From assembly GCA_021778845.1 (NCBI GenBank), contig JAJYBU010000033.1:1-40537 (forward strand): a DNA stretch of 40,537 nt, in the 5' to 3' direction. The notes beneath the pieces are model-generated. The model was not told the DNA's origin. It saw only the letters and a program-made list of their open reading frames with translations, and did no database searches. Positions 1-8,178 of this stretch are shown here, piece by piece; positions within the stretch are counted from its first letter, which is position 1, and each line of letters opens with the position of its first letter. The position numbers and the translations under genes are program-made. The stretch comes from Acidobacteriota bacterium (GTDB taxonomy: Bacteria; Acidobacteriota; Terriglobia; Terriglobales; Acidobacteriaceae).

Positions 1-66
1 CTCTACGAAGCCCTCCGCCAACGCACCCAATCCCGGAGTTCTGATCTCCAATCCCTGCACGTATGA
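1..66 (+). CDS. C-terminal end of an unidentified upstream gene (partial)
   Basis: Frame 1 is open from the left edge and gives 21 residues ending in SLHV before a TGA at 64-66. The stop overlaps the ATG of the next gene in the ATGA arrangement typical of translationally coupled genes, and the codons are C-ending like those of the neighbour. Both points suggest a real gene end. The fragment is too short to identify. It could also be chance reading-through of a leader. Confidence 0.4.
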   Translation, partial: LYEALRQRTQSRSSDLQSLHV

Positions 67-1418
67 GTCTCTTCACTCCCAACCTCGATCCCTCCACCAA
101 CCCCTCGCTCCAGCGCGCACCACTCGCCGAGCGCATGCGTCCCCGCAGCCTCGACGAGTTCTTCGGCCAGACCCACCTCCTCGCGCCCGGCAAGCCCCTC
201 CGTCAACAAATCGAAAACGACGACGCAGCGAGCCTCATCTTCTGGGGCCCTCCCGGCGTCGGCAAAACCACGCTCGCGAAGATCATCGCCAACCTCACCT
301 CTGCCACCTTCATCGAGTTCTCCGCCGTCCTCTCCGGCATAAAAGAGATCAAGCAGGTCATGGTCGATGCCGAGAAGGCCGCCACCTACGGCTCCCGCAC
401 CATCCTCTTTGTCGACGAGATCCATCGCTTCAACAAGGCTCAGCAGGACGCCTTCCTCCCCTACGTCGAGCGCGGCAGCATCCGCCTCATCGGCGCTACC
501 ACCGAAAATCCCAGCTTCGAGATCAACGCCGCGCTTCTCTCCCGCTGCCGTGTCTATACCCTCCGAGCGCTCGAGCAGCCAGAGATCATCGCCCTCCTCC
601 ATCGCGCCCTCGCCGACGGTGCCGACAGTCCTCCGGGACAAGCCCGCGGCCTCGGTGCGCTCAACCTGACCGCCGAAGAGGGAAGTCTCGAGACCATCGC
701 CAGTTACTCTTCCGGCGACGCCCGCAACGCCCTCAACGCCCTCGAAGTCGCAGCCAAACTCACCGAAGGCCGAGGCGAAAAAATCATCACCGTCGCCATC
801 GCCGCCGAAGCCCTGCAGCAGCGCGTCCTGCTCTACGACAAGAAAGGCGAGCAGCACTACGACATCATCTCGGCTCTCCACAAATCCGTCCGCAACTCCG
901 ACCCCGACGCTGCACTCTACTGGCTCGGCCGCATGCTCGCCGCCGGCGAAGACGCCATGTACGTAGCCCGCCGCATCGTCCGCATGGCAGTCGAAGACAT
1001 CGGCCTGGCCGCCCCTGAAGCCCTCAACCTCTGCCTCTCCGCGCGCGATGCCATGCACTTCTTAGGCAGTCCCGAGGGTGAACTAGCCCTCGCGCAGGCG
1101 GTCGTCTACCTCGCCCTCGCGCCCAAATCGAATGCCGTTTACACCGCCTACGGTGCCGTCCTCGCCGATATCGAATCCCACCCTGCCGAGCCCGTTCCGC
1201 TCCACCTGCGCAACGCCCCAACGAAGCTCATGAAGGAACTCGACTACGGCAAGAACTACCAGTACGCGCACGACATCGAAGGCAAAGTAGCGGCCATGCA
1301 ATGCCTCCCCGATAACCTCGCCACTCGTCGCTACTACCACCCCACCCAGGAAGGCCGCGAAAAACTGTTAGCCCAGCGCATGGCCGAAATCGCCAAACTC
1401 CGTAACGCAAAATCCTAG
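63..1418 (+). CDS. rarA: Replication-associated recombination protein A, AAA+ ATPase
   Basis: A 451-aa protein of the RarA/MgsA/Mgs1 (WRNIP1) family, close to the usual length of about 440 aa. RarA is a clamp-loader-like ATPase that acts at stalled replication forks and their ends in the cytoplasm. The N-terminus carries the family opening ERMRPRSLDEFFGQ. Walker A is GPPGVGKTT near residue 63, Walker B is FVDEIHRFN, and the sensor segment is GATTENPSFEINAALLSRC. The C-terminal half has the tetramerisation region, including ARRIVRMAVEDIGLAAPEAL and KNYQYAHD. The ATG overlaps the stop of the gene before it, so the two are probably cotranscribed. It converges on dsbD with 129 bp between the stops and no clear terminator. 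The identification is firm. Confidence 0.96.
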   Translation: MSLFTPNLDPSTNPSLQRAPLAERMRPRSLDEFFGQTHLLAPGKPLRQQIENDDAASLIFWGPPGVGKTTLAKIIANLTSATFIEFSAVLSGIKEIKQVMVDAEKAATYGSRTILFVDEIHRFNKAQQDAFLPYVERGSIRLIGATTENPSFEINAALLSRCRVYTLRALEQPEIIALLHRALADGADSPPGQARGLGALNLTAEEGSLETIASYSSGDARNALNALEVAAKLTEGRGEKIITVAIAAEALQQRVLLYDKKGEQHYDIISALHKSVRNSDPDAALYWLGRMLAAGEDAMYVARRIVRMAVEDIGLAAPEALNLCLSARDAMHFLGSPEGELALAQAVVYLALAPKSNAVYTAYGAVLADIESHPAEPVPLHLRNAPTKLMKELDYGKNYQYAHDIEGKVAAMQCLPDNLATRRYYHPTQEGREKLLAQRMAEIAKLRNAKS

Positions 1419-1547
1419 AATCAACCCACCCAAAATCTGTCGTCGTTAGCGCAGTGGAGAGCTCCCACTCCGCTCGCACCACCAAAACTGCCAGCATCCC
1501 CTCCGCCGCAACATCTCGCCTCGACTCACTATTCTCTACACTCTGCC

Positions 1548-3683
1548 TCACTCTGTCCCCATCGGTTTCGCGTCCTTCTCAATCGCCGTCAGCACCACAG
1601 CTTTCGTCAAAAACTCCGGCAGCACATCCGCATTTGACACCTTCCCCGGCGGATAGATCACATACGTCGGAACGCCGCTCCGCCCAACCGCCGCAAGCTC
1701 CCGTGTGATCGCCGGATCATACTGTGTCCAGTCCGCCTTCAGCAGTTGCACGTGATTCTTCTCCAGCGCTTTCTCTACGTCCGCAGACTTCAGCACTGCC
1801 CGCTCGTTCACCTGGCAACTCAAGCACCACGCCGCAGTAAAGTCGATGAACACCGGATCGCCCGTAGCCCGAGCCGCTGCAAAGTTCGCCTCGGTATACG
1901 GCTGCCACACCAGCGTCTCGACAGCGGGCCTGCGCAGCGGCAGCGCCAGCGCAATCGTAATCAGCACCACCGCCGCCACAGCCGAGCCCCACTTCGCCGG
2001 CCACTTGCCCAGCGCCCATCCCGCAATCGCCAGCACCAGGAACCCGCTCAGCAGCCACACCATGCGGTCCACGCCCTCCGGCGAATACAACTGCCCATAC
2101 ACCCACGCCAGCCAGATTGCCGTCGCAAACAGCGGCACCGAAACGAACTGCTTCAGCGTTTCCATCCACGCACCCGGGCGCGGCAGAAACTTCGTCCACT
2201 GCGGCTGCATACTCAGCAGCAGATATGGCAGCGCGAGCCCCAGCGCGAGCGCCGTGAACACCACAAACGCCAGCCACGTCGCCTGCACCAGTGCAAACCC
2301 TACGGCCGCGCCCATCAGCGGAGCCATGCACGGCGTCGCTACCACCGTCGCCAGCACGCCGGTAAAGAAGCTCCCTGCCAGCCCCTGCTTCTTCGCCAGT
2401 CCACCGCCCGCACTGGTCAGCGATAGCCCAATCTCAAACTGTCCCGCCAGGGACAGCCCCAAAAAGAACACCAGCGAGGCCAGTACGGCCACAAACGTCG
2501 GCGACTGCAACTGGAACCCCCACCCCAACCCGCGCCCTCCTGCCCGCAGCACCAGCAGCACCGCAACAATCACCCAGAAGCTCACGACGATTCCCAGCGT
2601 ATACACCAGGCCATGCGTCCGCTGCCGCCCGCGCTCCTCGTGCCGCGTATTCACCAGCGCCAGCCCCTTCAAAAACAGCACTGGAAACACGCAGGGCATC
2701 AGGTTCAGCAGCAGGCCGCCCAGAAACGCCAGCCCGATCGCGCTGAACGCATTCAGATCCGGTCCCGTGCTCTCGTCCGCCGCCACCTTCTTCGCGGCCA
2801 TCGGCGGCGGCGTCACAACCCCCGGCGTCACCTCCGCCGTAAAGTCATACGCCTCGGTCGAGCTCAACTCCACCAGCGCATGCAGCGTCTTCGGCACGCT
2901 CCCAGCATCCGGTGCGCGCTTCAGCCAGATCTTCACCCCATCGGCCAGCGGTTGCAGTTGCTGGCTCGCGGCGTCGTCAATCTGCCCCGAATCGAATGGA
3001 TACAGCTCCGCATCCGTCTCCCGCGTTCCGGTCTTCAGCGTCACCAGAATCTCTTTCGCATCGCCCACAGCGGTCGCGCTCATCGTCTTCGGCAACTCCA
3101 ACGGCAGCGCCGCCAGCGCCGACCCCAGCGCACCCACCGGCTTCGCCTCCGCCACCGGCCCCTTCACCACCTCTACATCGATCCCGAGGTGCGCCTTTCC
3201 CGGCAGGCACACGCTGCTGCACACCAGCCACCGCACCTCCGCATCCAGGTGCACCTTCCCCGGCTTCATCTTCGGCGACGCCGTCAGCAGCATCGGAAAC
3301 GCCACCCCATCCTCATACCCATAGTCCATCAGCGGGCCCAGTGGCAGCCGCTCCGGGGGAGGGAATTGCATCGGTCCCGCCGTCATTCCCGCCGGCAGCG
3401 TCCACGTAATCTTCGGTGGCTCGCCCGCCGACCCCGCATTCACCCAATACACATGCCAGTGCTCCTCGATCGTCAGCACCAGCCCCGCCTGCAGCGTTCC
3501 CCCCACCGCAATCTGTGGCGACAGCGTCGTCAGTTCCGCCGTCAGGTGTTCAGCCTTCACCGGCCCCGGCCCGCCGTCTCCCACTTCGACCATCTGCGCC
3601 CGCGCACCCGACCCCACCGTCAGCGCGGCCAGCGCCACGACCGCCAGTCCAGCGCCCCGCATCCACAAACGCCCTCTGTTCAT
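1548..3683 (-). CDS. dsbD: Protein-disulfide reductase DsbD (thiol:disulfide interchange protein)
   Basis: A 711-aa inner-membrane protein that moves electrons from cytoplasmic thioredoxin to periplasmic thiols. A signal peptide covers about residues 1-29. A periplasmic DsbD-alpha-like domain follows, with the Cys pair in VCSSVCLPG. About eight membrane segments lie between residues 310 and 570 and include the two conserved cysteines of the core, in NLMPCVFPV and VATPCMAPL. The C-terminal thioredoxin domain has the active site CLSC at residues 620-623. All three redox modules are therefore present. The gene lies just downstream of the CoA-binding protein on the same strand, with only 34 bp between them, so they may be cotranscribed. 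A TlpA-type thioredoxin at 14.3-14.8 kb is a possible client. Confidence 0.94.
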   Translation of the reverse strand: MNRGRLWMRGAGLAVVALAALTVGSGARAQMVEVGDGGPGPVKAEHLTAELTTLSPQIAVGGTLQAGLVLTIEEHWHVYWVNAGSAGEPPKITWTLPAGMTAGPMQFPPPERLPLGPLMDYGYEDGVAFPMLLTASPKMKPGKVHLDAEVRWLVCSSVCLPGKAHLGIDVEVVKGPVAEAKPVGALGSALAALPLELPKTMSATAVGDAKEILVTLKTGTRETDAELYPFDSGQIDDAASQQLQPLADGVKIWLKRAPDAGSVPKTLHALVELSSTEAYDFTAEVTPGVVTPPPMAAKKVAADESTGPDLNAFSAIGLAFLGGLLLNLMPCVFPVLFLKGLALVNTRHEERGRQRTHGLVYTLGIVVSFWVIVAVLLVLRAGGRGLGWGFQLQSPTFVAVLASLVFFLGLSLAGQFEIGLSLTSAGGGLAKKQGLAGSFFTGVLATVVATPCMAPLMGAAVGFALVQATWLAFVVFTALALGLALPYLLLSMQPQWTKFLPRPGAWMETLKQFVSVPLFATAIWLAWVYGQLYSPEGVDRMVWLLSGFLVLAIAGWALGKWPAKWGSAVAAVVLITIALALPLRRPAVETLVWQPYTEANFAAARATGDPVFIDFTAAWCLSCQVNERAVLKSADVEKALEKNHVQLLKADWTQYDPAITRELAAVGRSGVPTYVIYPPGKVSNADVLPEFLTKAVVLTAIEKDAKPMGTE

Positions 3684-3717
3684 CCCTCCATTGTAGAAGC
3701 AACGCAGGCCCCGCCGC

Positions 3718-4134
3718 TCACCGCATCAGCCGCCGATGCTCCACCATAATGCAACGGTCCATCACCACCCGAATCCCGCCCGCCTCGGCCTTCGCCGCAG
3801 CCTCCTCATTACGAAGCCCCAGTTGCACCCAAAGATTCTTCAGCCCCAACGCCAGCATCTCGTCCACAATTGCCGGGATTGCCTTTGGCAGCCGAAACAC
3901 ATTCACCACATCCGGCCGCACCGGCAACTCGCTCAGCGACGCATAACTCTTCTCCCCCAGCGCACTCGCAATCCCCGGATTCACCGGCAGAATCCTGTAC
4001 CCATGCTCCTGCATATACGCTGAAACCGCATGGCTGGCCTTCGCCGGATCATCCGATAATCCCACCACGGCCAACGTTCGCGGTGCGCCCTCGCGTCCTC
4101 CCAGCATCTCCAGCATCGTCTCTGTTTCATTCAT
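3718..4134 (-). CDS. CoA-binding domain protein (YccU-like)
   Basis: A 138-aa single-domain Rossmann protein of the CoA_binding_2 (YccU) family. Seen: the nucleotide-binding start TLAVVGLSDDPAKASHAV, the strand-turn YRILPVNPG, the segment LPVRPDVVNVFR, and the C-terminal GGIRVVMDRCIMVEH. This family binds CoA or related nucleotides; the reaction, if any, is not known. The start at 4134 (MNETETM) is preferred because a GGAG lies 8 nt upstream. An in-frame upstream ATG at 4176 would add 14 residues without family similarity. It is transcribed away from the lipoprotein gene and towards dsbD. Confidence 0.88.
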   Translation of the reverse strand: MNETETMLEMLGGREGAPRTLAVVGLSDDPAKASHAVSAYMQEHGYRILPVNPGIASALGEKSYASLSELPVRPDVVNVFRLPKAIPAIVDEMLALGLKNLWVQLGLRNEEAAAKAEAGGIRVVMDRCIMVEHRRLMR

Positions 4135-4339
4135 GGTTGTTTCTCCATTCGCCTGAAATCCCCAACCTCTGCCCATCCCGAACCTCCCGGGTCACAGTGT
4201 CGCTGATTCAGCGCTCGTATTCGTTTACAATCAGATGTCGAAGGCAGTCGCGCAGATCTGGTTCTCAGCCGCCCGGTTTTATTCTCCGGTGCATGGGTTT
4301 TTTCCTTAGCTCAAAGCGACCTCTTCCGGGGAGTACTGT

Positions 4340-5872
4340 TTGTTCCGAACTTTGCGTCACACGAGTATGCACCAGCCAGTAGGGAACCGTCTCCGCCGCG
4401 TGAACCTCGCAGGCATCGCCGTTCTCACCCTCTCTTTCGCCGCCGTCGTCTCCCTCACGGGCTGCGGCAACCAGTATCGCCCCGTCGTCAGTGCCATTGG
4501 CCCCGTAGGTCCCGCTGGCCAGCCGACCAAGTACGCGGTGGCTGTCTCCAGTCCCAGCGCCACCTCTCCCGGCCTGCTCACCATCGTCGACTTCGGCGGC
4601 GATACAGTGCTCTCCACGCCCAACATCCTCACCAACCCCAGCTACTTCATGCTCAGCACCCGCGGCAGCCAGGGCTACGTCATCAACACCGAGGGCTCAC
4701 TCGACACCTTCCCGCTCTCCAATCCAACGGCATTGATCACCAGCGGCGTCACCCAGACCACCCTGCCGGTCAATAACACCCCGATCAGCATCACCGGTCT
4801 TTCCCCGCTCAGCGGCCTCTCCACCATCTTCATCCCCGAGAGCAACACCAACAGCATCGCCGCCGTCAACGCCCTCACCGCCGCGCTCTATGACAATGTT
4901 GCCGTCCAGCGCGGTACCAACCCGGTCTACGTTGTCGGCGCCGCCGGTACGCCCCGCGTCTATGCCATCAGCCAGAACTCGCAGCAGTTTCCCGGCGGTG
5001 TCGGCCAGGTCGACTCCATCGAAACCATCTCCACCGTCACGCTCTCGGACTCCGCCCAGATCCCCGTCGGTGTCGCCCCCATCTACGGCATCATGACCCC
5101 TGACGACCGCCGCGCCTTTATCCTCAACCAGGGCTCCGGCACCGTCTCGGTCATCAACGTCCCCAATAACGCTCTGGACACGTTGCCTCCAGGGATTGTT
5201 TCCACCGGTACCCCCACTGGAACCCTCCCACTCTGCAACGCGTCCAATCCGACTGCGACCGTACCCTGCCCCGACTACAATCCCGTGTGGGCCGACCTCG
5301 ACAGCGTGGACACCCTTCTGGTCGTGGCCAATCAGGGTGCGCCGGGCCAGGCGGGCAGCCTCAGCATCGTCAACGTACCCCTCTGCAATGCGGCTGCCCA
5401 GCCCACCAACCCGAATTGCAGCGCCACCAACCCAGTCGATGCCTCAACGTTCGGTCAGATTCTGGCCACCGTTCCCGTCGGCATCAACCCCACCATGGTC
5501 TCGGTCCTCCAGGGCAAGGACGGCAATCCTCCTGCCGCCTACGTCATCAATCAGGGCGACAGCACCGGCACCTGCCCCAATAACACCGATGCTGGCACCG
5601 TTACGGTCATCAATCTTCAGACCGACAAGGTTGTCACCACCATCTGCGGCGTCTCGGGCAGTGCCGCCACGGCCACAGCCAACGGCACCTCCAACGTGAT
5701 CTTCGGCCATCCCAACTCCGTATCCGCCACCGGTGGCCAGCCGGCCGGCAAGGTCTACGTCACCTCCTCCGATAACCAGTACATGAGCATCATCTACACC
5801 GACACCAACACCGTCCAGACCCACATCCCGCTGCAGGGCAACGGCCTGCGGGTCCTCGTCACACAGCCTTAA
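4340..5872 (+). CDS. YncE-like beta-propeller lipoprotein
   Basis: A 510-aa exported protein. The TTG at 4340 has GGGGAG about 7 nt upstream. The first internal ATG, at 4367, has no ribosome site, so TTG is the likelier start. A basic N-region and hydrophobic stretch lead to the lipobox SLTGC with Cys 42, so it is predicted to be lipid-anchored. The body repeats short blades such as GTVSVINVPNNALD, GSLSIVNVP and GTVTVINLQTDKVV, with matching segments PTMVSV and YVINQG, as in YncE/7-bladed propeller proteins. Function is unknown; binding or scaffold roles in the envelope are typical guesses. A -10-like TACAAT lies at 4226-4231 in the divergent upstream region. A strong terminator follows. Confidence 0.8.
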   Translation: MFRTLRHTSMHQPVGNRLRRVNLAGIAVLTLSFAAVVSLTGCGNQYRPVVSAIGPVGPAGQPTKYAVAVSSPSATSPGLLTIVDFGGDTVLSTPNILTNPSYFMLSTRGSQGYVINTEGSLDTFPLSNPTALITSGVTQTTLPVNNTPISITGLSPLSGLSTIFIPESNTNSIAAVNALTAALYDNVAVQRGTNPVYVVGAAGTPRVYAISQNSQQFPGGVGQVDSIETISTVTLSDSAQIPVGVAPIYGIMTPDDRRAFILNQGSGTVSVINVPNNALDTLPPGIVSTGTPTGTLPLCNASNPTATVPCPDYNPVWADLDSVDTLLVVANQGAPGQAGSLSIVNVPLCNAAAQPTNPNCSATNPVDASTFGQILATVPVGINPTMVSVLQGKDGNPPAAYVINQGDSTGTCPNNTDAGTVTVINLQTDKVVTTICGVSGSAATATANGTSNVIFGHPNSVSATGGQPAGKVYVTSSDNQYMSIIYTDTNTVQTHIPLQGNGLRVLVTQP

Positions 5873-5899
5873 GGCAGTGAGTAGTGTGTAAGGAGTAGT

Positions 5900-5946
5900 C
5901 AAAAACGAAAGGCGGGCGAACCTGGTTCGGCCGCCTTTCGTTTTTG
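5900..5946. terminator. Strong bidirectional intrinsic terminator
   Basis: Sixteen-base perfect arms (5900-5915 and 5931-5946) with GC-rich inner part GGCGG/CCGCC and a run of five T on each strand. The loop holds a second small stem, CGAAC/GTTCG. It lies 28 bp after the lipoprotein stop and can end transcription from either side. Confidence 0.9.
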
Positions 5947-5972
5947 AGATTGGGATTGGGAGCACAAGAGAA

Positions 5973-6012
5973 AAGGCCAGAGGGCTGCGAATCATCACAG
6001 CGCTCTGGCCTT
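5973..6012 (-). terminator. Hairpin after the anti-sigma gene, probable terminator
   Basis: Ten-base perfect arms AAGGCCAGAG/CTCTGGCCTT with a further GCTG/CAGC inside after one mismatch. On the minus strand the stem is followed by TTTTC, which fits termination of the sigma/anti-sigma transcript. Confidence 0.6.
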
Positions 6013-6054
6013 CGCTTTCACTACTCCTTACTCACTACTCCTTACTCTCTATCC

Positions 6055-6924
6055 CTACATTCCCGCCAGCACAATCGGCGCCGTCGGCGTCTTCGATCCG
6101 CCGTCATTCTCGACGGTCACGCCGAAGCCCTTGGCGGTCACGCCCCTAGGCAAGTCCGGCATCACCACCGAAGCATTCCCATTCGCATCCGGTTTGAACA
6201 GTCCCGCAGGAATCGGAGCCTGTCCAGCCTCGGCCGGCAGCAGCCAAAGCTCGTAGGTCTTCTGCGCCTGCAGCGGGTCCAGGTGGTCGGCCACAAACAC
6301 CAGCGCGCCGGTCTCCGGAACATAGGTCGCATGGGCCTCCGGATCAAGCTTCGGCACGGCTCCCGCGTTCAGCGGAATATGCAGCGCGACCTGCATGGCG
6401 CTGGCATTCTGCAGCGTCTGCATCACCGCTTTGGACTGTTCGCTCTGGGCCACACTCTGGCTTAGTTGAGCCGTGACCACGGCCATATCCTGCTCCACCA
6501 GCTTGCGCTGGTCCACCTGCATCCCGGCCACCACGGCCAGGCATGCGGCCACGCCCCATCCCACCCATGCCAGTACCGGGGCCAACCGTCGCGGCTCCCG
6601 TTCCTCCGGGGCATCCATCTGGTACATCCGGCTGTTGCGCGGATACAACACCGGCTCAATCTGCTGCTCCACCGGATCGACCGGGATCACCTTCTTCTCC
6701 GCGGCCACCTGCCGCAGCAGCCGTTCGCGCGCCTGCGAGGGCGGCGTCTGCGACTCGGCGGTCAGCGCATAGGTCACCAGGTCTCCCTGAATCTCGCCCA
6801 ACTGCGCCCGGCACACGGCGCACTCCTTCAAGTGCATCGCCGCGCTCTTCATATCGGCTTCCGGCAGAAGCTGCAGCGCGAACAGGTACAGGTCGTCTTG
6901 TGTGATGTGATTCGCCGTGTTCAT
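6055..6924 (-). CDS. Anti-sigma factor, RskA-like with zinc-finger N-terminus
   Basis: A 289-aa single-pass inner-membrane protein. The N-terminal cytoplasmic domain has the anti-sigma zinc motif H31-x3-C35-x2-C38 (HLKECAVC). A membrane segment lies near residues 114-137 (LAWVGWGVAACLAVVAGMQV). After a linker, a C-terminal RskA-type domain is seen, with KTYELWLLPAEAGQAPIPAGLF and GVTVENDGGSKTPTAPIVLAG. It should hold the ECF sigma factor encoded just upstream until an envelope signal triggers its breakdown. Its ATG overlaps the sigma stop (ATGA), so translation is coupled. The signal is unknown. Confidence 0.9.
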   Translation of the reverse strand: MNTANHITQDDLYLFALQLLPEADMKSAAMHLKECAVCRAQLGEIQGDLVTYALTAESQTPPSQARERLLRQVAAEKKVIPVDPVEQQIEPVLYPRNSRMYQMDAPEEREPRRLAPVLAWVGWGVAACLAVVAGMQVDQRKLVEQDMAVVTAQLSQSVAQSEQSKAVMQTLQNASAMQVALHIPLNAGAVPKLDPEAHATYVPETGALVFVADHLDPLQAQKTYELWLLPAEAGQAPIPAGLFKPDANGNASVVMPDLPRGVTAKGFGVTVENDGGSKTPTAPIVLAGM

Positions 6925-7490
6925 GCCTGGAATGCCTTTCTCAGCGTCAGCAGCGCGCTGCGTATTCTCGTCTTCACCGTTCCCAGCGGGTCGCCGGTCA
7001 TCTCTGCAATCTCCGAGTGCGTCAGTCCGTCGTAGAACGCCATCTCCAGTGTCTTGCGCTGTTCGGTGGGCAGCAGTTTCACCGCCGCCCGAGCCCGTTC
7101 CATCAGCAGCGACCGCTCCGCCTCATCGGCCAGATTGCATGCCGACGCCAGGTTCATCTCCTCCACCTGCTCGCTCGGCCGCTTCCGCCGCAGCATGTCA
7201 ATCGACCGGTTGCGCGCCACCACCGCCAGCCATCCGCCCAGGCTTCCCCGGGCCGCGACAAAGCTGTTCGGATTGCGCCAGATCTGCATGAAAATCTCCT
7301 GCATCACATCCTCGGCCGAAGCCGTATCCCGCAGCACGCGCAGCGCCACCGAGTACACAATCTTTGAGTACCGGTCGAACAGCACCGCCATCGCCCGCTC
7401 ATCGCCTCGCACTACCCGCGTCAGAAGCTCGGCATCATCCTCTGGCGCCGGCCGGGCCACTGCCGTCGATTCTTCCATGCCACTATTCAT
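6921..7490 (-). CDS. ECF-family RNA polymerase sigma factor, SigK-like
   Basis: A 189-aa sigma-70 family protein with region 2 (FDRYSKIVYSVALRVL, then TASAEDVMQEIFMQIWR and the -10-recognition part WLAVVARNRSIDMLRRK) and region 4 (LPTEQRKTLEMAFYDGLTHSEIAE with the helix GTVKTRIRSALLTLRKAF). It lacks regions 1 and 3, as ECF factors do. The ATG at 7490 is chosen; a GTG at 7499 and an ATG at 7478 are possible, and none has a strong ribosome site. It forms a two-gene operon with the RskA-like anti-sigma factor. Such pairs usually activate their own promoter, but I could not pick out a convincing one in the 180 bp upstream. Confidence 0.92.
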   Translation of the reverse strand: MNSGMEESTAVARPAPEDDAELLTRVVRGDERAMAVLFDRYSKIVYSVALRVLRDTASAEDVMQEIFMQIWRNPNSFVAARGSLGGWLAVVARNRSIDMLRRKRPSEQVEEMNLASACNLADEAERSLLMERARAAVKLLPTEQRKTLEMAFYDGLTHSEIAEMTGDPLGTVKTRIRSALLTLRKAFQA

Positions 7491-7678
7491 TGAACGCACT
7501 CGCTGGTCGATTGGATTGCCGCTGGGGCTGTGGAAGCAGGCAACCGTTTGCTACTCTACTGGAATCCGCAACACCCTTCCAGCGCCGTTTCGGGAAGACA
7601 TCGCTCCTGAAAGCACAGTGTACGTCATTCTCCCTCAACGCCGCGCTGTCGCTCTCCTCCGCATGCCCAACCTTCCGC

Positions 7679-8104
7679 CTACTCCAGCCCCTGCTTCTTC
7701 CTCAGCCCCTTCATAAACCGTTCAATATCCACCACGAACCGCTCATGTTGTCCCTCGCAGATCACGTCCACCTCATCCCGGCACACCACGCTGAAGCGTA
7801 GCCGCCGGTTCTCCACCGCTTCCAGCGTCACCTCCGCGGTCACCTTCATGCCCACCGGCGTCGCCGCGCTGTGGCTAAGGTTCACCAGCGTCCCCAGGCT
7901 GCGCTGCTGTGGCTCCAGGTAGGGCTCCAGCAGCCGCATGCACGTCCACTCCACAAACCCGATCATGTATGCCGTAGCCAACACGGGCGGCATCTCCGTC
8001 TCTGGCGTAAACATCGTCACAACCCGGGTCACGGTCAGCCGATCCTCCACCGTAATCGTCTCCGCATGCTTCATCCCAGCCTTCAAATCCGCAATTGTCA
8101 TCAT
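7679..8104 (-). CDS. Hotdog-fold thioesterase (FlK-like)
   Basis: A 141-aa protein resembling the fluoroacetyl-CoA thioesterase FlK group of hotdog proteins. Seen: the start of the fold ITVEDRLTVTRV, the helix segment PPVLATAYMIGFVEWTCMRLLEPYL containing the Glu expected in the active site, SLGTLVNLSHSAATPVGMKVTAEVTL and RLRFSVVCRDEVDVICEGQHERFVVD, where the His lies in GQHERF. These enzymes hydrolyse short acyl-CoA esters in the cytoplasm; the substrate here is unknown. GGGAGG stands 5 nt before the ATG at 8104 and 8 nt before the ATG at 8101; either may be used. It is divergent from tlyA. Confidence 0.82.
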   Translation of the reverse strand: MMTIADLKAGMKHAETITVEDRLTVTRVVTMFTPETEMPPVLATAYMIGFVEWTCMRLLEPYLEPQQRSLGTLVNLSHSAATPVGMKVTAEVTLEAVENRRLRFSVVCRDEVDVICEGQHERFVVDIERFMKGLRKKQGLE

Positions 8105-8178
8105 GCTTCCTCCCGCCTCTATCGTCTCACCAACCCTGTTCCCGCAACCATCGCACCGCCCACTCCGCTATCCTGTCT

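Larger units (their letters stand above)
5876..6043. repeat. Long inverted repeat flanking the convergent terminators
   Basis: The arm at 5876-5899 (starts AGTGAGTAGTGTG) is matched in reverse complement at 6020-6043 with 21 of 24 positions identical. The right arm also contains a 14-bp tandem repeat, CTACTCCTTACTC at 6021 and 6035. Two further hairpins sit between the arms. Confidence 0.8.

Noticed and set aside
1440..1475. AGTGGAG/CTCCCACT hairpin between rarA and dsbD as tRNA fragment or terminator
   Set aside because: One arm has a bulge, no T-run follows on either strand, and no cloverleaf can be formed.
1846..3324. Plus-strand open frame of 492 codons opposite dsbD
   Set aside because: Ser/Ala/Pro/Thr-rich shadow; dsbD has all expected domains.
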